A stretch of DNA of 64,000 nt, taken from assembly GCF_026343115.1 (NCBI RefSeq), contig NZ_JAPEMC010000001.1, forward strand, positions 1,674,001 to 1,738,000, given 5' to 3'. The DNA comes from Streptomyces sp. NBC_00102. GTDB taxonomy: Bacteria; Actinomycetota; Actinomycetes; Streptomycetales; Streptomycetaceae. Below are positions 34,565 to 43,494 of this stretch, in pieces (position 1 is the stretch's first letter; the number at the start of each line of letters is the position of its first letter). A program made the translations under genes and the position numbers. The notes beneath the pieces are model-generated. The model was not told the DNA's origin, did not search any database, and saw nothing but the letters and a program-made list of their open reading frames with translations.

Positions 34565-34828
34565 GGGCCTGCGGGTTCCGTTCCGGGAGGCGACGGCGGG
34601 GGACGGCGACGGCGCCGGGGCGCCGAAGGAACCAGGGTGTGGCGCCCCGCATCGTCCTGTCACCAGCCTGCGGGACCGAGGTTGCCCCACCGTTGCGCGA
34701 GGGTCACGGGTGTTTTCGCCGTCCTCACGGGCGGGCGCGGGCCGTTGTCAGCTCCCCGGTACGCGGGCGACACGGTGGCGCCGCAGGCCCCCGCACCTGT
34801 CCCCTGTCTCTGTCTCTGTCCCTGTCCG

Positions 34829-35722
34829 TCAGACGGTGACGGACACGCCCTCCTGGCCGTCGCCGACCCGCACCGCGGAGACGACCGGGGTGACCGTGAG
34901 CTCCTCCCCCGCACCGGCCGCCCCGTACAGCCGCTCCAGGACGACGGCGACCCCGTCCTCCTCGTGCGAGAGCGTGCGGTGCGAGGCCGCGGCGAGTACG
35001 TCGGGGTGGGCGTTGCCCATGGCGTATCCGGCGCCGGCCCAGCGGAGGATCGCGAGGTCGTTGGGCATGTCGCCGAAGGCGACGACGTCGGCCGCGGTGA
35101 GCGAGCGTTCCGCGCAGAGCCGCGCCAGGGTGTCGGCCTTGGTGACGCCCGTGGCGCTGATCTCCAGCAGTCCGTGACCGCCCGAGTGCGTGTACTGGGC
35201 GAGCCCGGGAGCGACCCGCTCGAGCGTGCTGAGCAGGGTGTCGGCGTCGGTCCGCTCCGACCAGGCCAGCAGCTTGGTGAGGGGCCGGCCGGTGTTCCAG
35301 AGCGCGTCGCGGGAGGGGACCTCGGACACCCCCTCGTCGTCGCCGGAGAAGCGCAGCAGGAAGGAGGGCTCCAGGAAGGCATGGTCGCCGGCCTCGACGG
35401 CAAAGGCGATCTCCGGGATGGCCGCCGCGAAGCGGTCGGCGACGAGCCGTGCGGTGGGCAGGGCCAGTGGCCGGGTGGAGGTGATCGTGCGGGTGGCGAG
35501 GTCGTAGACGAGCGCGCCGTTGCTGCACACCGCGGTGCCGGTCAGGCCGGTCGTCTCCACGAGCCGGTCGAGGTACCGGGGCGGCCGGGCGGTGACCACG
35601 ACGATCTCGGCACCGGCGTCCCGCACGGTCCGGAGCGCTCGCAGGGTCCGGGCGGACACGCTGCCGTCGCGCCGGAGAAGGGTGCCGTCGAGGTCGGTGG
35701 CGACCAGCCGTGGAAAGGTCAT
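34829..35722 (-). CDS. HAD-superfamily phosphatase, Cof type
   Basis: A 297-residue Cof-type HAD hydrolase. Motif I is LVATDLDGTLLRRDG near the N-terminus, motif II VVVTARP, motif III Lys in GVTKADTLARL, and motif IV FGDMPNDLAIL. A C2-type cap lies in the middle. These are cytosolic phosphatases acting on sugar phosphates or flavin and PLP precursors. No specific substrate is visible. The last ~30 residues (LTVTPVVSAVRVGDG) extend slightly beyond the usual domain. Confidence 0.9.
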   Translation of the reverse strand: MTFPRLVATDLDGTLLRRDGSVSARTLRALRTVRDAGAEIVVVTARPPRYLDRLVETTGLTGTAVCSNGALVYDLATRTITSTRPLALPTARLVADRFAAAIPEIAFAVEAGDHAFLEPSFLLRFSGDDEGVSEVPSRDALWNTGRPLTKLLAWSERTDADTLLSTLERVAPGLAQYTHSGGHGLLEISATGVTKADTLARLCAERSLTAADVVAFGDMPNDLAILRWAGAGYAMGNAHPDVLAAASHRTLSHEEDGVAVVLERLYGAAGAGEELTVTPVVSAVRVGDGQEGVSVTV

Positions 35723-35747
35723 CGCACGATGCTAACGGTGGCGGAGA

Positions 35748-35787
35748 ACAGGAGGACCCGCCCCCGGTGAGGGGCGGGTCCTCCTGT
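35748..35787 (-). terminator. 17-bp perfect hairpin after the mannosidase gene
   Basis: ACAGGAGGACCCGCCCC (35748-35764) pairs perfectly with 35771-35787 across a 6-nt loop, downstream of the leftward GH92 gene and just in front of the HAD gene. Confidence 0.85.
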
Positions 35788-35819
35788 CGGTGTGGCCCGG
35801 GTGCGTGCCGGTCAGCGCG

Positions 35820-38165
35820 TCACTTCAGGGCGGGCGGAGCCGCGTTCACCGAGGTGCCCCAGGTGGAGGGCGCCGTGCCGACCTGGTAGGTCAGCTCGCG
35901 GGTGTCACGGATGTCGTCCGTGGTCAGGTAGGTCTTGTCGTACGAGCGGCCGTCGGCCTTCGCGGACTGGATGTAGCGCACCGAGTCCGAGGTGCCCGGA
36001 GCCTTCACGGTGAGCTTGCCGTTCGGGTAGTAGCGCTTGTCCAGGGTCAGGTCCACCCGCTCGAAGACGGGGGTGGAGAGTCCCCAGGTGTCGGTGCCCG
36101 GCTGGACCGGGAAGATCCCGATGGAGGAGAGGACGTTCCAGGCGGACATCGTGCCGAGGTCGTCGTTGCCCGTCATACCGGTCGGGGCGTCCGTGAAGAG
36201 GGTGAGCGCGGCGTGCACCACGTCGGTCGTCTTCCAGGGCTGGCCGGTCGAGAGGTAGGTGTACGGGGCGATCAGGTCGGGCTCGTTCTGCGGGTTGTAC
36301 TTGTCCGCGTTGTAGTACGCGTACGGGCCGTTGACCCACGTCTCACGGGCGGTCTTCGCCGGGTCCTGGACCAGCTGGTCGTAGGCGAAGAAGGAGTCGA
36401 GGCGGGCGTTGGCGGCCTGGGTGCCGCCGATCAGGTCGACCATGCCGGGCAGGTCCTGGGGGACCAGCCACTGGTACTGCCACGAGGTGCCCTCGTGGAA
36501 GCCCACGCTCTGCGCCGGGTCGACCGGGCCGGTGAAGGCGCCGGAGGCGTCACGGGCGCGGAAGAAGCCGGTCGAACTGTCGAAGATCTTGCGGTAGTTC
36601 TGGGCCCGCTCGGTGTAGCGCGCGGCGTCGGCCTTGTGGCCGAGGTCCTTGGCCATCTGGCCGAGCATGGCGTCGGAGAGCGCGTACTCCAGGGTGGCGG
36701 AGGCGCCGTGGTCGTAGTCCGAGTCACCGGGCTTCACGTGCGCGCGGTTCTCGACGTACGGGGCGAAGCCTCCTGCGATGTACTCCTTGTTGGCCTCGCG
36801 GCCCACCGGAGCGGAGTCGGCGGCGGGGACACCGTCGGCGTTCTTCTTCAGCGCCTTGTACGCCTGCTCCTCGTACCCCTTGAGGAGGCCCTGCTGGTAG
36901 GCGTTGGTGAGGAACGGGGTGACCGGGTCACCGGTCATGATGTTCGTCTCGACCGTGCCGTAACCCCACTTGGGGAGCCAGCCGCTCTCCTCGTCGATCT
37001 TGATGACGGAGATGGCCATGTCGCGGGACTCGCGGGGGGCGAGCAGCGACAGCAGCTGGGCCTGGGTGCGGTAGGTGTCCCAGAGCGACCAGTTCTGGTA
37101 GTACGTGAAGCCCTTGGCCCGGTGGATCTTCTGGTCCCAGCCGGTGTAACGGCCGTCCACGTCGCTGCCCAGGTTGGGCGCGAGGAACGAGCGGTACAGC
37201 GACGAGTAGAAGGTCCGGCGGACGGTCTCGCTGCCGCCCTGCGCCTTGACGTCGTCGAGGCGGTCCTCCCACGCGGCCTGCGCGGCCTTGGCGACGTGGT
37301 CGTAGGAACGCCCGCCCTCGGAAAGGAGGTTGAGGGCGGCACCCTTGGCGTCCACGTAGGAGATCGCGGTCGTCGCCTCGACGGTGCGGTCCTTGGTGGT
37401 GTCGAACCGCAGGAAGGCGCCGTTGCGCTCGCCGGCCGCGGTGGAGGAGGTGGAGCCCTCGGTGACGACGTCACCCTTCCACGTGCCCGAGACCTTGAAG
37501 GGGCGGTCGAAGCGGGTGATCGTGTAGACCGTGTACGGCTTGGTGTCCTGGCAGAAGCCGCTGCCGGTGATGGCGGTGCGCACGGTGCGGTTGTCGAGGA
37601 TCTCGACCTTGGTGCTCACCGTCTTGTGCAGCGACTGGCCCGCGTTGATGAGGACGTTGGCCTTGTCGGTGGCCGGGAAGGTGTAACGCTGCACACCGGT
37701 ACGGGCGGTGGCGCTGAGCTCCGCCTTGATGCCGGTCTTCAGGCCGACTTCGTACGTACCGGGAGCGGCCTTCTCGTCGTCGTGGCTGAACTCGGCGGCG
37801 TAGACGGCGTTGTCGGTCGACGTGATGTCGCCGGTCGTCGGGAGCACCGGGAGGTCACCGCCGAGGCCGCAGCCCACACCGGAGATGTGCACGGTGGAGA
37901 AGCCCCGGATGTGGTTCTGGGAGTAGTCGTACCCGGTGTTGTGACCGGTGTCGGGCGAGAACTGCACCATGCCGAACGGCACGGCCGCACCGGGGTAGGT
38001 GTTGCCCTCGTTCTCGGACCCGATGAACGGGTTGACGAGATCGGTGAGCCTGTCCTGACCGTGCCGGGCACCGTCGGCCACGGCCGGTGCGGCGACGGCT
38101 CCGCCGAGGAGCGCGGCCGTCGCGGCCACCGTCCCCGCGCCGCGAATCACGTGGGTCCATCTCAT
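35820..38165 (-). CDS. Secreted GH92 alpha-mannosidase
   Basis: A 781-residue glycoside hydrolase family 92 protein. A signal peptide (about 1-32, ending AAPAVADG) is followed by the family opening LVNPFIGSENEGNTYPGAAVPFGMVQ. Later blocks include SGVGCGLGGDLP, YYQNWSLWDTYRTQ, EGTSWQYQW and GNDDLGTMSAWNVLSSIGIFP, given here as fragments. GH92 enzymes are Ca2+-dependent exo-mannosidases cutting alpha-1,2, 1,3 or 1,6 linkages outside the cell. A LacI-type palindrome sits 25 bp upstream of the start, suggesting induction by mannosides. Confidence 0.93.
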   Translation of the reverse strand: MRWTHVIRGAGTVAATAALLGGAVAAPAVADGARHGQDRLTDLVNPFIGSENEGNTYPGAAVPFGMVQFSPDTGHNTGYDYSQNHIRGFSTVHISGVGCGLGGDLPVLPTTGDITSTDNAVYAAEFSHDDEKAAPGTYEVGLKTGIKAELSATARTGVQRYTFPATDKANVLINAGQSLHKTVSTKVEILDNRTVRTAITGSGFCQDTKPYTVYTITRFDRPFKVSGTWKGDVVTEGSTSSTAAGERNGAFLRFDTTKDRTVEATTAISYVDAKGAALNLLSEGGRSYDHVAKAAQAAWEDRLDDVKAQGGSETVRRTFYSSLYRSFLAPNLGSDVDGRYTGWDQKIHRAKGFTYYQNWSLWDTYRTQAQLLSLLAPRESRDMAISVIKIDEESGWLPKWGYGTVETNIMTGDPVTPFLTNAYQQGLLKGYEEQAYKALKKNADGVPAADSAPVGREANKEYIAGGFAPYVENRAHVKPGDSDYDHGASATLEYALSDAMLGQMAKDLGHKADAARYTERAQNYRKIFDSSTGFFRARDASGAFTGPVDPAQSVGFHEGTSWQYQWLVPQDLPGMVDLIGGTQAANARLDSFFAYDQLVQDPAKTARETWVNGPYAYYNADKYNPQNEPDLIAPYTYLSTGQPWKTTDVVHAALTLFTDAPTGMTGNDDLGTMSAWNVLSSIGIFPVQPGTDTWGLSTPVFERVDLTLDKRYYPNGKLTVKAPGTSDSVRYIQSAKADGRSYDKTYLTTDDIRDTRELTYQVGTAPSTWGTSVNAAPPALK

Positions 38166-38189
38166 GGAAAGAACGCCTCTTCCGACGTA

Positions 38190-38201
38190 GACAACGTTGT
38201 C
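38190..38201. promoter_or_regulatory. LacI-family operator upstream of GH92 gene
   Basis: A perfect 12-bp palindrome GACAACGTTGTC, the classic LacI/PurR-family operator core with central CG, located 25-36 bp upstream of the mannosidase start. No LacI gene is present in the window, so the repressor would be encoded elsewhere. Confidence 0.75.
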
Positions 38202-38417
38202 ATACCGCAGTGCGTGATCATTCTTGGCCCGTGCGCGTGTACCCGTCAAGGGTCGTGACACGGCGAACTCTGGGCGCGGCGGGCCGAAGAGCACGCGGCT
38301 ACGAATCCACAACGAGGGCACAACGGAAGGACAGCCGCACCGCGACCCCGCACGGACCGGTCCTACCATCCGGCGCAAGGGGATCATCGTAAAAGGTCCC
38401 GGACAAGGGGGAGTTCG

Positions 38418-38948
38418 GTGCCGTCGATCTTTTCACGACCGCTGTTACGGCGTTCGGCATGCGCCGTGGCGGTCGGCCTGACCCTGGCCACGACCTCGGG
38501 CTGCGGGGCCGTCGACGTGGCCGTCACCGGTATCTCCGTGACGACGGACGGCCGACTGCTCGGCGTCATCATGGTCTGCGAGCGCCGCATCGACGGCACC
38601 GGCCTCCGGGCGGAGACATCCGATCCCGAGGGGAGCACGAGGGTCGGCGAATGGACCCCCGATCGGCCCCTCAAAGCTGGTCTGACCATGTGGTCCCTCG
38701 ACTCGCCCACCTCGGACTGGACCACGGCCAGGGATCCCGGACCGCTCGAGGACGGGACGGTCTACACCCTCTCGGGCTGGGGCGAGGAGCACAGGTCTTC
38801 GGCCGAGGGCATCGACTTCACCACGGCCGACCGCGAGCGGCTCACGCCCGGAAAGGTTCTCTACGAGCAGTACACGGAGGACGGCGAAGAGTCCGTCCGC
38901 TTCGCCCCCTTGTCGGAGTTCGAGTCCACGGCGTGCGACGGAATCTGA
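38418..38948 (+). CDS. Putative lipoprotein
   Basis: A 176-residue protein starting at GTG 38418 after GGGGGAG. The signal peptide ends in a lipobox-like LATTSGCG, with the lipidated Cys near residue 29, indicating export and membrane anchoring. The mature part contains one VMVCERR segment and a C-terminal Cys (STACDGI), and is acidic. I do not recognise the family. Relatives appear common as short secreted streptomycete proteins. Confidence 0.75.
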   Translation: MPSIFSRPLLRRSACAVAVGLTLATTSGCGAVDVAVTGISVTTDGRLLGVIMVCERRIDGTGLRAETSDPEGSTRVGEWTPDRPLKAGLTMWSLDSPTSDWTTARDPGPLEDGTVYTLSGWGEEHRSSAEGIDFTTADRERLTPGKVLYEQYTEDGEESVRFAPLSEFESTACDGI

Positions 38949-39041
38949 GACCCCATCCCCCTGCGAATGCCCAAATCCTGGACCGGATACGACCAGTTGG
39001 GGTTTCACTCGAAGCCTCGAAGCAGCCCGTAAGCTCCGGGC

Positions 39042-39467
39042 ATGACTGCTCAGTGGTACGTCCTCATCGAGGAGGACACTCGCGAGACCCGACGGGCCGA
39101 CGGCGTCGAACTGAGGCTGCACCACTGGACCCTGGTGGCCAGCCACCCCGTCACCGCTGACCAGGACGAGGTGCGGGCGGTGGCCGAGGACGCGGCACTC
39201 CACTACGTACCGGGCGTCCTGGCCCGCCACGCACGGCCGGGCGACGTCCCGGGCCGCAGCGCTTTCCTCGCCTCCGACGGCTCCTGGCTGGTCCGCGTCC
39301 ACCAGAACCACCGCGCGTGCCACTTCCGCGTGACCACGGCACGCCTCGTCCATGCGCGGCCGGAGGAGCAGGCCTCGCCCAAGTCCCTGAAGGAGAAGCT
39401 CCGCCACGCGCTGGACGGGCCGGAGCCGCTGCCCGCCCCGTGGGCGCCGCCGCCGCCCAAGGGCTGA
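39042..39467 (+). CDS. Hypothetical cytosolic protein
   Basis: A 141-residue protein with a beta-rich N-terminal half (QWYVLIEEDTRE, ELRLHHWTLVAS, WLVRVHQNHRACHFRV) and a Pro-rich tail ending APPPPKG. There are no signal or membrane segments. Codon use is typical of the neighbourhood. The function is not recognisable from the sequence. Confidence 0.72.
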   Translation: MTAQWYVLIEEDTRETRRADGVELRLHHWTLVASHPVTADQDEVRAVAEDAALHYVPGVLARHARPGDVPGRSAFLASDGSWLVRVHQNHRACHFRVTTARLVHARPEEQASPKSLKEKLRHALDGPEPLPAPWAPPPPKG

Positions 39468-39614
39468 CGCCGCCCCGTCGTCAGTGGGACGGGCCTACGG
39501 GCGACGAAGCGAACTTCCCCGGCGCGGAACCAGAACCTCAGGGCGCGCTCGTTCGTCCCCTCAGGAGGGGAGGACCGCACGAAAGCCGTGCGCCAGGCAC
39601 CGACAGGGGTTCCC

Positions 39615-40340
39615 ATGCGACGACCGAAGCTGCCGAAGGCCCTCAGGGCCGCCTTGCGGCCGCGCAATTGGGTGGCGGCGGTGCCGCGCACCCGTCGCGG
39701 TCAACGGCGCGCGCTACAGCGGCTGATGGTGGCCTGCGCGGTGGCGCTGGCGCCGATGGCGTGGATGTACGCGACGACCGAGGGGCATCTGCGGACCACC
39801 GCCGACGCGCCGGCGGAGGGCGTGGCCGTGGTGTTCGGTGCCGGACTGTGGGACGGCAAGCCGACCCCGTACCTCGCCCACCGGCTCGACGCCGCAGCCG
39901 AGTTGTACCGGACCGGCAAGGTGAAGGTCCTCCTCGTGACCGGCGACAACAGCCGTACGGAGTACGACGAGCCGGACGCGATGCGGGCCTATCTCACCGC
40001 ACACGGGGTGCCCGGCGCGCGGATCGTCAGCGACTACGCGGGCTTCGACACCTGGGACTCCTGCGTACGGGCGAAGAAGATCTTCGGGGTCGACCACGCG
40101 GTCCTGGTGAGCCAGGGGTTCCACATCCGGCGGGCCGTCGCGCTCTGCCGGGCCGCCGGGATCGACGCGTACGGGGTCGGCGTCGACGAACCGCACGACG
40201 CCACCTGGTACTACGGCGGCACCCGGGAGGTTTTCGCGGCCGGCAAGGCGGCCCTGGACGCCGCGATCCGGCCCGACCCGCACTTCCTGGGCCACAAGGA
40301 GACCGGTGTCGCCAACGCCCTCGCGGCGGACGGGGGTTGA
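39615..40340 (+). CDS. SanA/YdcF-like DUF218 membrane protein
   Basis: A 241-residue protein. One N-terminal membrane segment (about 37-55) is followed by a DUF218 domain: VVFGAGLWDGKPTPYLAHRLD, given in parts as VVFGAGLWDG and YLAHRLDAA, then VTGDNSRTEYDEP, FDTWDSCVRAK and VLVSQGFHIRRAV. SanA and ElyC of this family affect envelope barrier function and vancomycin tolerance. ATG 39615 is favoured by AGGGG just upstream; the earlier GTG lacks a ribosome site. Confidence 0.86.
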   Translation: MRRPKLPKALRAALRPRNWVAAVPRTRRGQRRALQRLMVACAVALAPMAWMYATTEGHLRTTADAPAEGVAVVFGAGLWDGKPTPYLAHRLDAAAELYRTGKVKVLLVTGDNSRTEYDEPDAMRAYLTAHGVPGARIVSDYAGFDTWDSCVRAKKIFGVDHAVLVSQGFHIRRAVALCRAAGIDAYGVGVDEPHDATWYYGGTREVFAAGKAALDAAIRPDPHFLGHKETGVANALAADGG

Positions 40341-40397
40341 GGCCGACGGGGCCGGACGTCCGCCGGCCGGAGCCCCACGAGAACGGGACTCCGGCGT

Positions 40398-41150
40398 ATG
40401 ACCGGTCCGCCCGGCGGGAATCACCGCACCGTGAAGAAGACAACGGGGAACGGACGGGGAGGGCGGCTTCCCCTCTGGTTACGGGGACTGGTCGTCGTCG
40501 CGGCCGGGTGGGGAGTCGTTCTCTGCGGGCAGCACGTGGTCGACGCGTACGAGGCGACCTCCGAGTACCGCGAAGCGCCGCTCTGCACGGCCGGGAACGA
40601 GCGAGAGAGCGTGGACGGCGGCGAGGAGTGCGTGCGGCGCGAGGCGGGCACGGCGCTCGACCGCCGGACCGGCGAGGAGTGCACCACCGACGGTTCGAGC
40701 GCGGGCGGCGGAGGCGTCACCACGTGCACCACGTACTACGACCTCAAGGTCGAATGGCCGGAACGTACCGCGTGGTTGGGGGTGGACGAGGAGACGTACG
40801 ACGAGATCACCAAGGGCGACCGCGCCGAGGTCCGGCTCTGGCGGGACGACGTCGTGGGACTGGTGACGCTCGGCCGCACCCGTTCCTACCCACCACCCTC
40901 GGAGAGCGGGGCCCTGCCGTGGCTGGCGGCGGGCTGCCTGATCCTGGCGCTGGGCGCGTGGGCGGTGGTGAGCGGACGGCTCGCGACCCTCTTCGCCTTC
41001 CCCAACTTCGGCCTGCTCTTCGTGGCCTTCGGGTTCGGCTGGCTCGGCTCCATGGCACTGTTCGGCGGGCATCCCGTGCTCTGGGGCTTCGCGATCCTGT
41101 GGACGGGGTTCGCGGTCTTCTGGACCGTGAGTGCCCGGCGGATGGGGTGA
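40398..41150 (+). CDS. Membrane protein with Cys-rich extracytoplasmic loop
   Basis: A 250-residue protein with one N-terminal span (about 27-45). An exported ~110-residue loop follows, bearing Cys residues (APLCTAGN, EECVRRE, EECTTDG, TTCTTYYD), then three more spans near the C-terminus. The paired Cys may form disulfides. GTG 40431 (VKKTTGNG) is an alternative start. No known family comes to mind. It lies 57 bp after the SanA-like gene on the same strand and may be co-transcribed. Confidence 0.72.
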   Translation: MTGPPGGNHRTVKKTTGNGRGGRLPLWLRGLVVVAAGWGVVLCGQHVVDAYEATSEYREAPLCTAGNERESVDGGEECVRREAGTALDRRTGEECTTDGSSAGGGGVTTCTTYYDLKVEWPERTAWLGVDEETYDEITKGDRAEVRLWRDDVVGLVTLGRTRSYPPPSESGALPWLAAGCLILALGAWAVVSGRLATLFAFPNFGLLFVAFGFGWLGSMALFGGHPVLWGFAILWTGFAVFWTVSARRMG

Positions 41151-41180
41151 CGGGTCCTCCTCGACCCCGGCCGCGTCACC

Positions 41181-41223
41181 CCCCTCTCGCCCCCTCTCGC
41201 CCCTCTCGCCCCCTCTCGCCCCC
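41181..41223. repeat. CCCTCTCGCC simple repeat
   Basis: Four near-identical ~10-bp copies of CCCCTCTCGC in tandem between the convergent membrane-protein and TetR genes; no other content. Confidence 0.8.
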
Positions 41224-41231
41224 GGCCAAAA

Positions 41232-41843
41232 TCAGCCGGAAACCGCCTGCGCGCTCCCGGACGCGCTCAGCGCGTGCGAGAGCGCGTCGACGGTGACGCC
41301 CACCACGGCCAGGAGCTGCGCGGGGCTCGCCCCGGCTCTGCTCATGATGGCGAGGGACTGGTTCACGGCCGCCGCGTGCTCGGCGAAGTCCTCGGCCTCC
41401 CGGTCGGCCAGCCGCCCGGCCTTCAGCGCGGCACGCAGGCGCGACCGCTGGAGGCCGAGAGTCTCCCTGGCGTGCGCCGCGACGGCCTCGCTCAGCCCTG
41501 GAATCGCCATGACCGACTGGGTGATCAGGCATCCATCGGGCAGTTCGGGATCGGCGATGCGTTCCAGGGTGACGTCGAAGAAGGCGCGGACAGCTGTGAG
41601 GAGTTCCGTGGACGCACACGACAGGGCGGCGTCGTACTTCTCGCCGTAGCGCGCTGCGTAGCGATCCAGGCATCGCAGGAAGAGCGTGTCCTTGGCGCCG
41701 AGCGAGGAGTAGATGGAGCTGCGGTTCAGGCCGGTTGCCCGTGACAGGTCGTCCACCGAGGTGTCCGCGTAGCCGGTGCGCCAGAACTGGATCATCGCGG
41801 CGTCGAGCGCCGTGTCCATGTCGAACTGCTTCTTGCCTGCCAC
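41232..41843 (-). CDS. TetR-family repressor, divergent from hydrolase
   Basis: A 203-residue TetR protein with HTH TSVDDLSRATGLNRSSIYSSLG (as TSVDDLSRATG and LNRSSIYSSLG), followed by a TetR_C-type ligand domain with LPDGCLITQSV, characteristic of the AcrR/YxaF-like group. The GTG at 41843 has GAGGAAG nine bases upstream. It is transcribed away from the alpha/beta hydrolase gene and is a likely repressor of it. An inverted repeat in the shared upstream region (41938-41953) is a candidate operator. Confidence 0.87.
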   Translation of the reverse strand: MAGKKQFDMDTALDAAMIQFWRTGYADTSVDDLSRATGLNRSSIYSSLGAKDTLFLRCLDRYAARYGEKYDAALSCASTELLTAVRAFFDVTLERIADPELPDGCLITQSVMAIPGLSEAVAAHARETLGLQRSRLRAALKAGRLADREAEDFAEHAAAVNQSLAIMSRAGASPAQLLAVVGVTVDALSHALSASGSAQAVSG

Positions 41844-42484
41844 GTGGGACTTCCTCGCGGTGTGTCGATGCCTGCGGGTGTGTTGATGTCTGTGGGCGGG
41901 TCGATGCCTGTGGGCGGTGCCGCACGTCACTCTATCTTGAACCAAGCAGTTCATGATGTGTTACGTTGCCGTCGTGACCATGGCCGCGGGCCTCTCGCAA
42001 TCCGGGAGAGCACCAGGGGCTCACCACCCGGCCACCCGGCCGCCGACGTCGTCCTGACCCGTGCGGTCGCCCCGATGCACGCCGTCGCCCCGATGCATGC
42101 CGTCGTCGTGCCCGGCGGAATCCGACCGTTCCGCCCTACGACCTGTGGGCGTCGGAGTTCGCCCAGCACCCCCACCCGTATTCCGGCGCCCGGGCGGCGC
42201 CCTTCGACCGGTCGGCAGCACCGGAACCCGGGGCCCAGGTCACGCCGAGCGAACCCGGCGCCACCTCCTTCCCGTTCGTCCACTCCGGCCTCGTCGGCTC
42301 CGTACCGATGCCGGCCACCCTTCGGCCGGGCGACCGGGTCCCGGATCACCAGCAGCCCCCTGCCGCCCTCGCACTCGCACTCGTCCGCGTCATCGTCGTC
42401 GTCATCGCGATCGCCGGCTCACTCGCGGGCCCGGGGCGGGCTCGACACCGAACCCAGCAGAACCCACACCCAAGGAGAATTCCC
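41844..42484. promoter_or_regulatory. Divergent upstream region of TetR and hydrolase genes
   Basis: A 641-bp region. Near the TetR side are imperfect repeats of TCGATGCCTGTGGGCGG type (41868-41918). TGAAC caagca GTTCA (41938-41953) is a plausible TetR operator. An 18-bp unit GTCGCCCCGATGCACGCC occurs twice around 42065-42100. A short hydrophobic frame near 42360-42430 does not look coding. No gene is supported. Confidence 0.45.
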
Positions 42485-43423
42485 GTGACCGACCCCGCGA
42501 CCAGCGCTCAGCAGGTCTCCGAAGCCAACCCCGTCCGCGACCTGCCCCTGCACGACCTCGACGGGTTCACCCACCACTGGGTCGACGCGGACGGCATCCG
42601 CCTCCATGCCGTCGAAGGCGGCCGGCCGGACGGCCAGGCCGTCGTCCTGCTCGCGGGTTTCCCGCAGACCTGGTGGGCCTGGCGAAAGGTCATGCCCGGT
42701 CTCGCCGCCCGGTTCCGCGTCATCGCGATCGACCTGCCGGGTCAAGGCCACTCCGAGCGCCCCGAGGGCAGCTACGACACCCACACGGTCGCCGCCCACG
42801 TCCACGCCGCCGTGAAGGCACTCGGAGTGTCGACCTACTGGCTGGCCGCCCACGACATCGGCGCCTGGGTCGCCTTCTCCCTCGCCCTCAACCACGAGAG
42901 TCAGCTGCGTGGGGTCGCCTTGCTCGACGCGGGGATCCCCGGCATCACCCTCCCCGAAGCGATTCCCACCGACCCCGCTCGGGCGTGGAAGACCTGGCAC
43001 TTCGCGTTCCATCTCGTGCCCGACCTGCCCGAGACCCTGCTCGCCGGCCGCGAACGGGACTATGTCGGCTGGTTCCTGAAAATGAAGGCCCTCACTCCCG
43101 ATACGTTCGACGACGCCGAACTCGACTACTACGCAGCGTCCTTGGCCGCCGACGGCGGCCTTCGCGCCTCTCTCGCCTACTACCGGGACGCGGCCGAGTC
43201 GGCGCGCAAGAACCACCAGGCACTCGACCGCCGGCACCTGACCGTGCCGGTCCTCGGAATCTCCAGCAGCCACGGCTCCATCCCGGACATGGCAGCCTCC
43301 GTCGGCCCATGGGCCAACAACATCAGCGGAGTCGTCGTGTCCGACTCCGGGCACTTCATCCCCGACGAGCAGCCCGAAGCCGTCACTGCCGCCATAGCCG
43401 GGTTCATCACCGGCAACGCCTGA
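42485..43423 (+). CDS. Alpha/beta hydrolase, epoxide hydrolase-like
   Basis: A 312-residue alpha/beta hydrolase. Visible are LLAGFPQTWWAW (in place of HGFPE), IAIDLPGQGHSERP, the nucleophile elbow LAAHDIGAWVAFS with Asp as nucleophile, and the catalytic His in SGHFIPDEQP. An Asp nucleophile groups it with epoxide hydrolases and haloalkane dehalogenases rather than esterases. GTG 42485 has AAGGAG eight bases upstream. It is divergent from a tetR gene, and a detoxification role for an inducing compound is likely. Confidence 0.87.
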   Translation: MTDPATSAQQVSEANPVRDLPLHDLDGFTHHWVDADGIRLHAVEGGRPDGQAVVLLAGFPQTWWAWRKVMPGLAARFRVIAIDLPGQGHSERPEGSYDTHTVAAHVHAAVKALGVSTYWLAAHDIGAWVAFSLALNHESQLRGVALLDAGIPGITLPEAIPTDPARAWKTWHFAFHLVPDLPETLLAGRERDYVGWFLKMKALTPDTFDDAELDYYAASLAADGGLRASLAYYRDAAESARKNHQALDRRHLTVPVLGISSSHGSIPDMAASVGPWANNISGVVVSDSGHFIPDEQPEAVTAAIAGFITGNA

Positions 43424-43458
43424 CGCAGCTCGGACCCGCCCGGCGCGCCGAGGCCCTC

Positions 43459-43494
43459 GCCGCCATGGCCGCCATGGCCGCCATGGCCGCCATC
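43459..43494. repeat. Four tandem copies of GCCGCCATG
   Basis: A 9-bp unit repeated four times (the last ends in C), just after the hydrolase stop and touching the end of the next, minus-strand gene. Slippage-prone DNA. Confidence 0.85.

Noticed and set aside
34565..34828. Possible cobalamin riboswitch upstream of the CbiX-like gene
   Set aside because: I looked for the B12 box and the typical GC-rich core on the minus strand and found neither in recognisable form.
41957..42484. Short plus-strand frames before the hydrolase, one with a hydrophobic run near 42360-42430
   Set aside because: No ribosome site, odd composition, and interrupted by stops in the surrounding frame; treated as non-coding.
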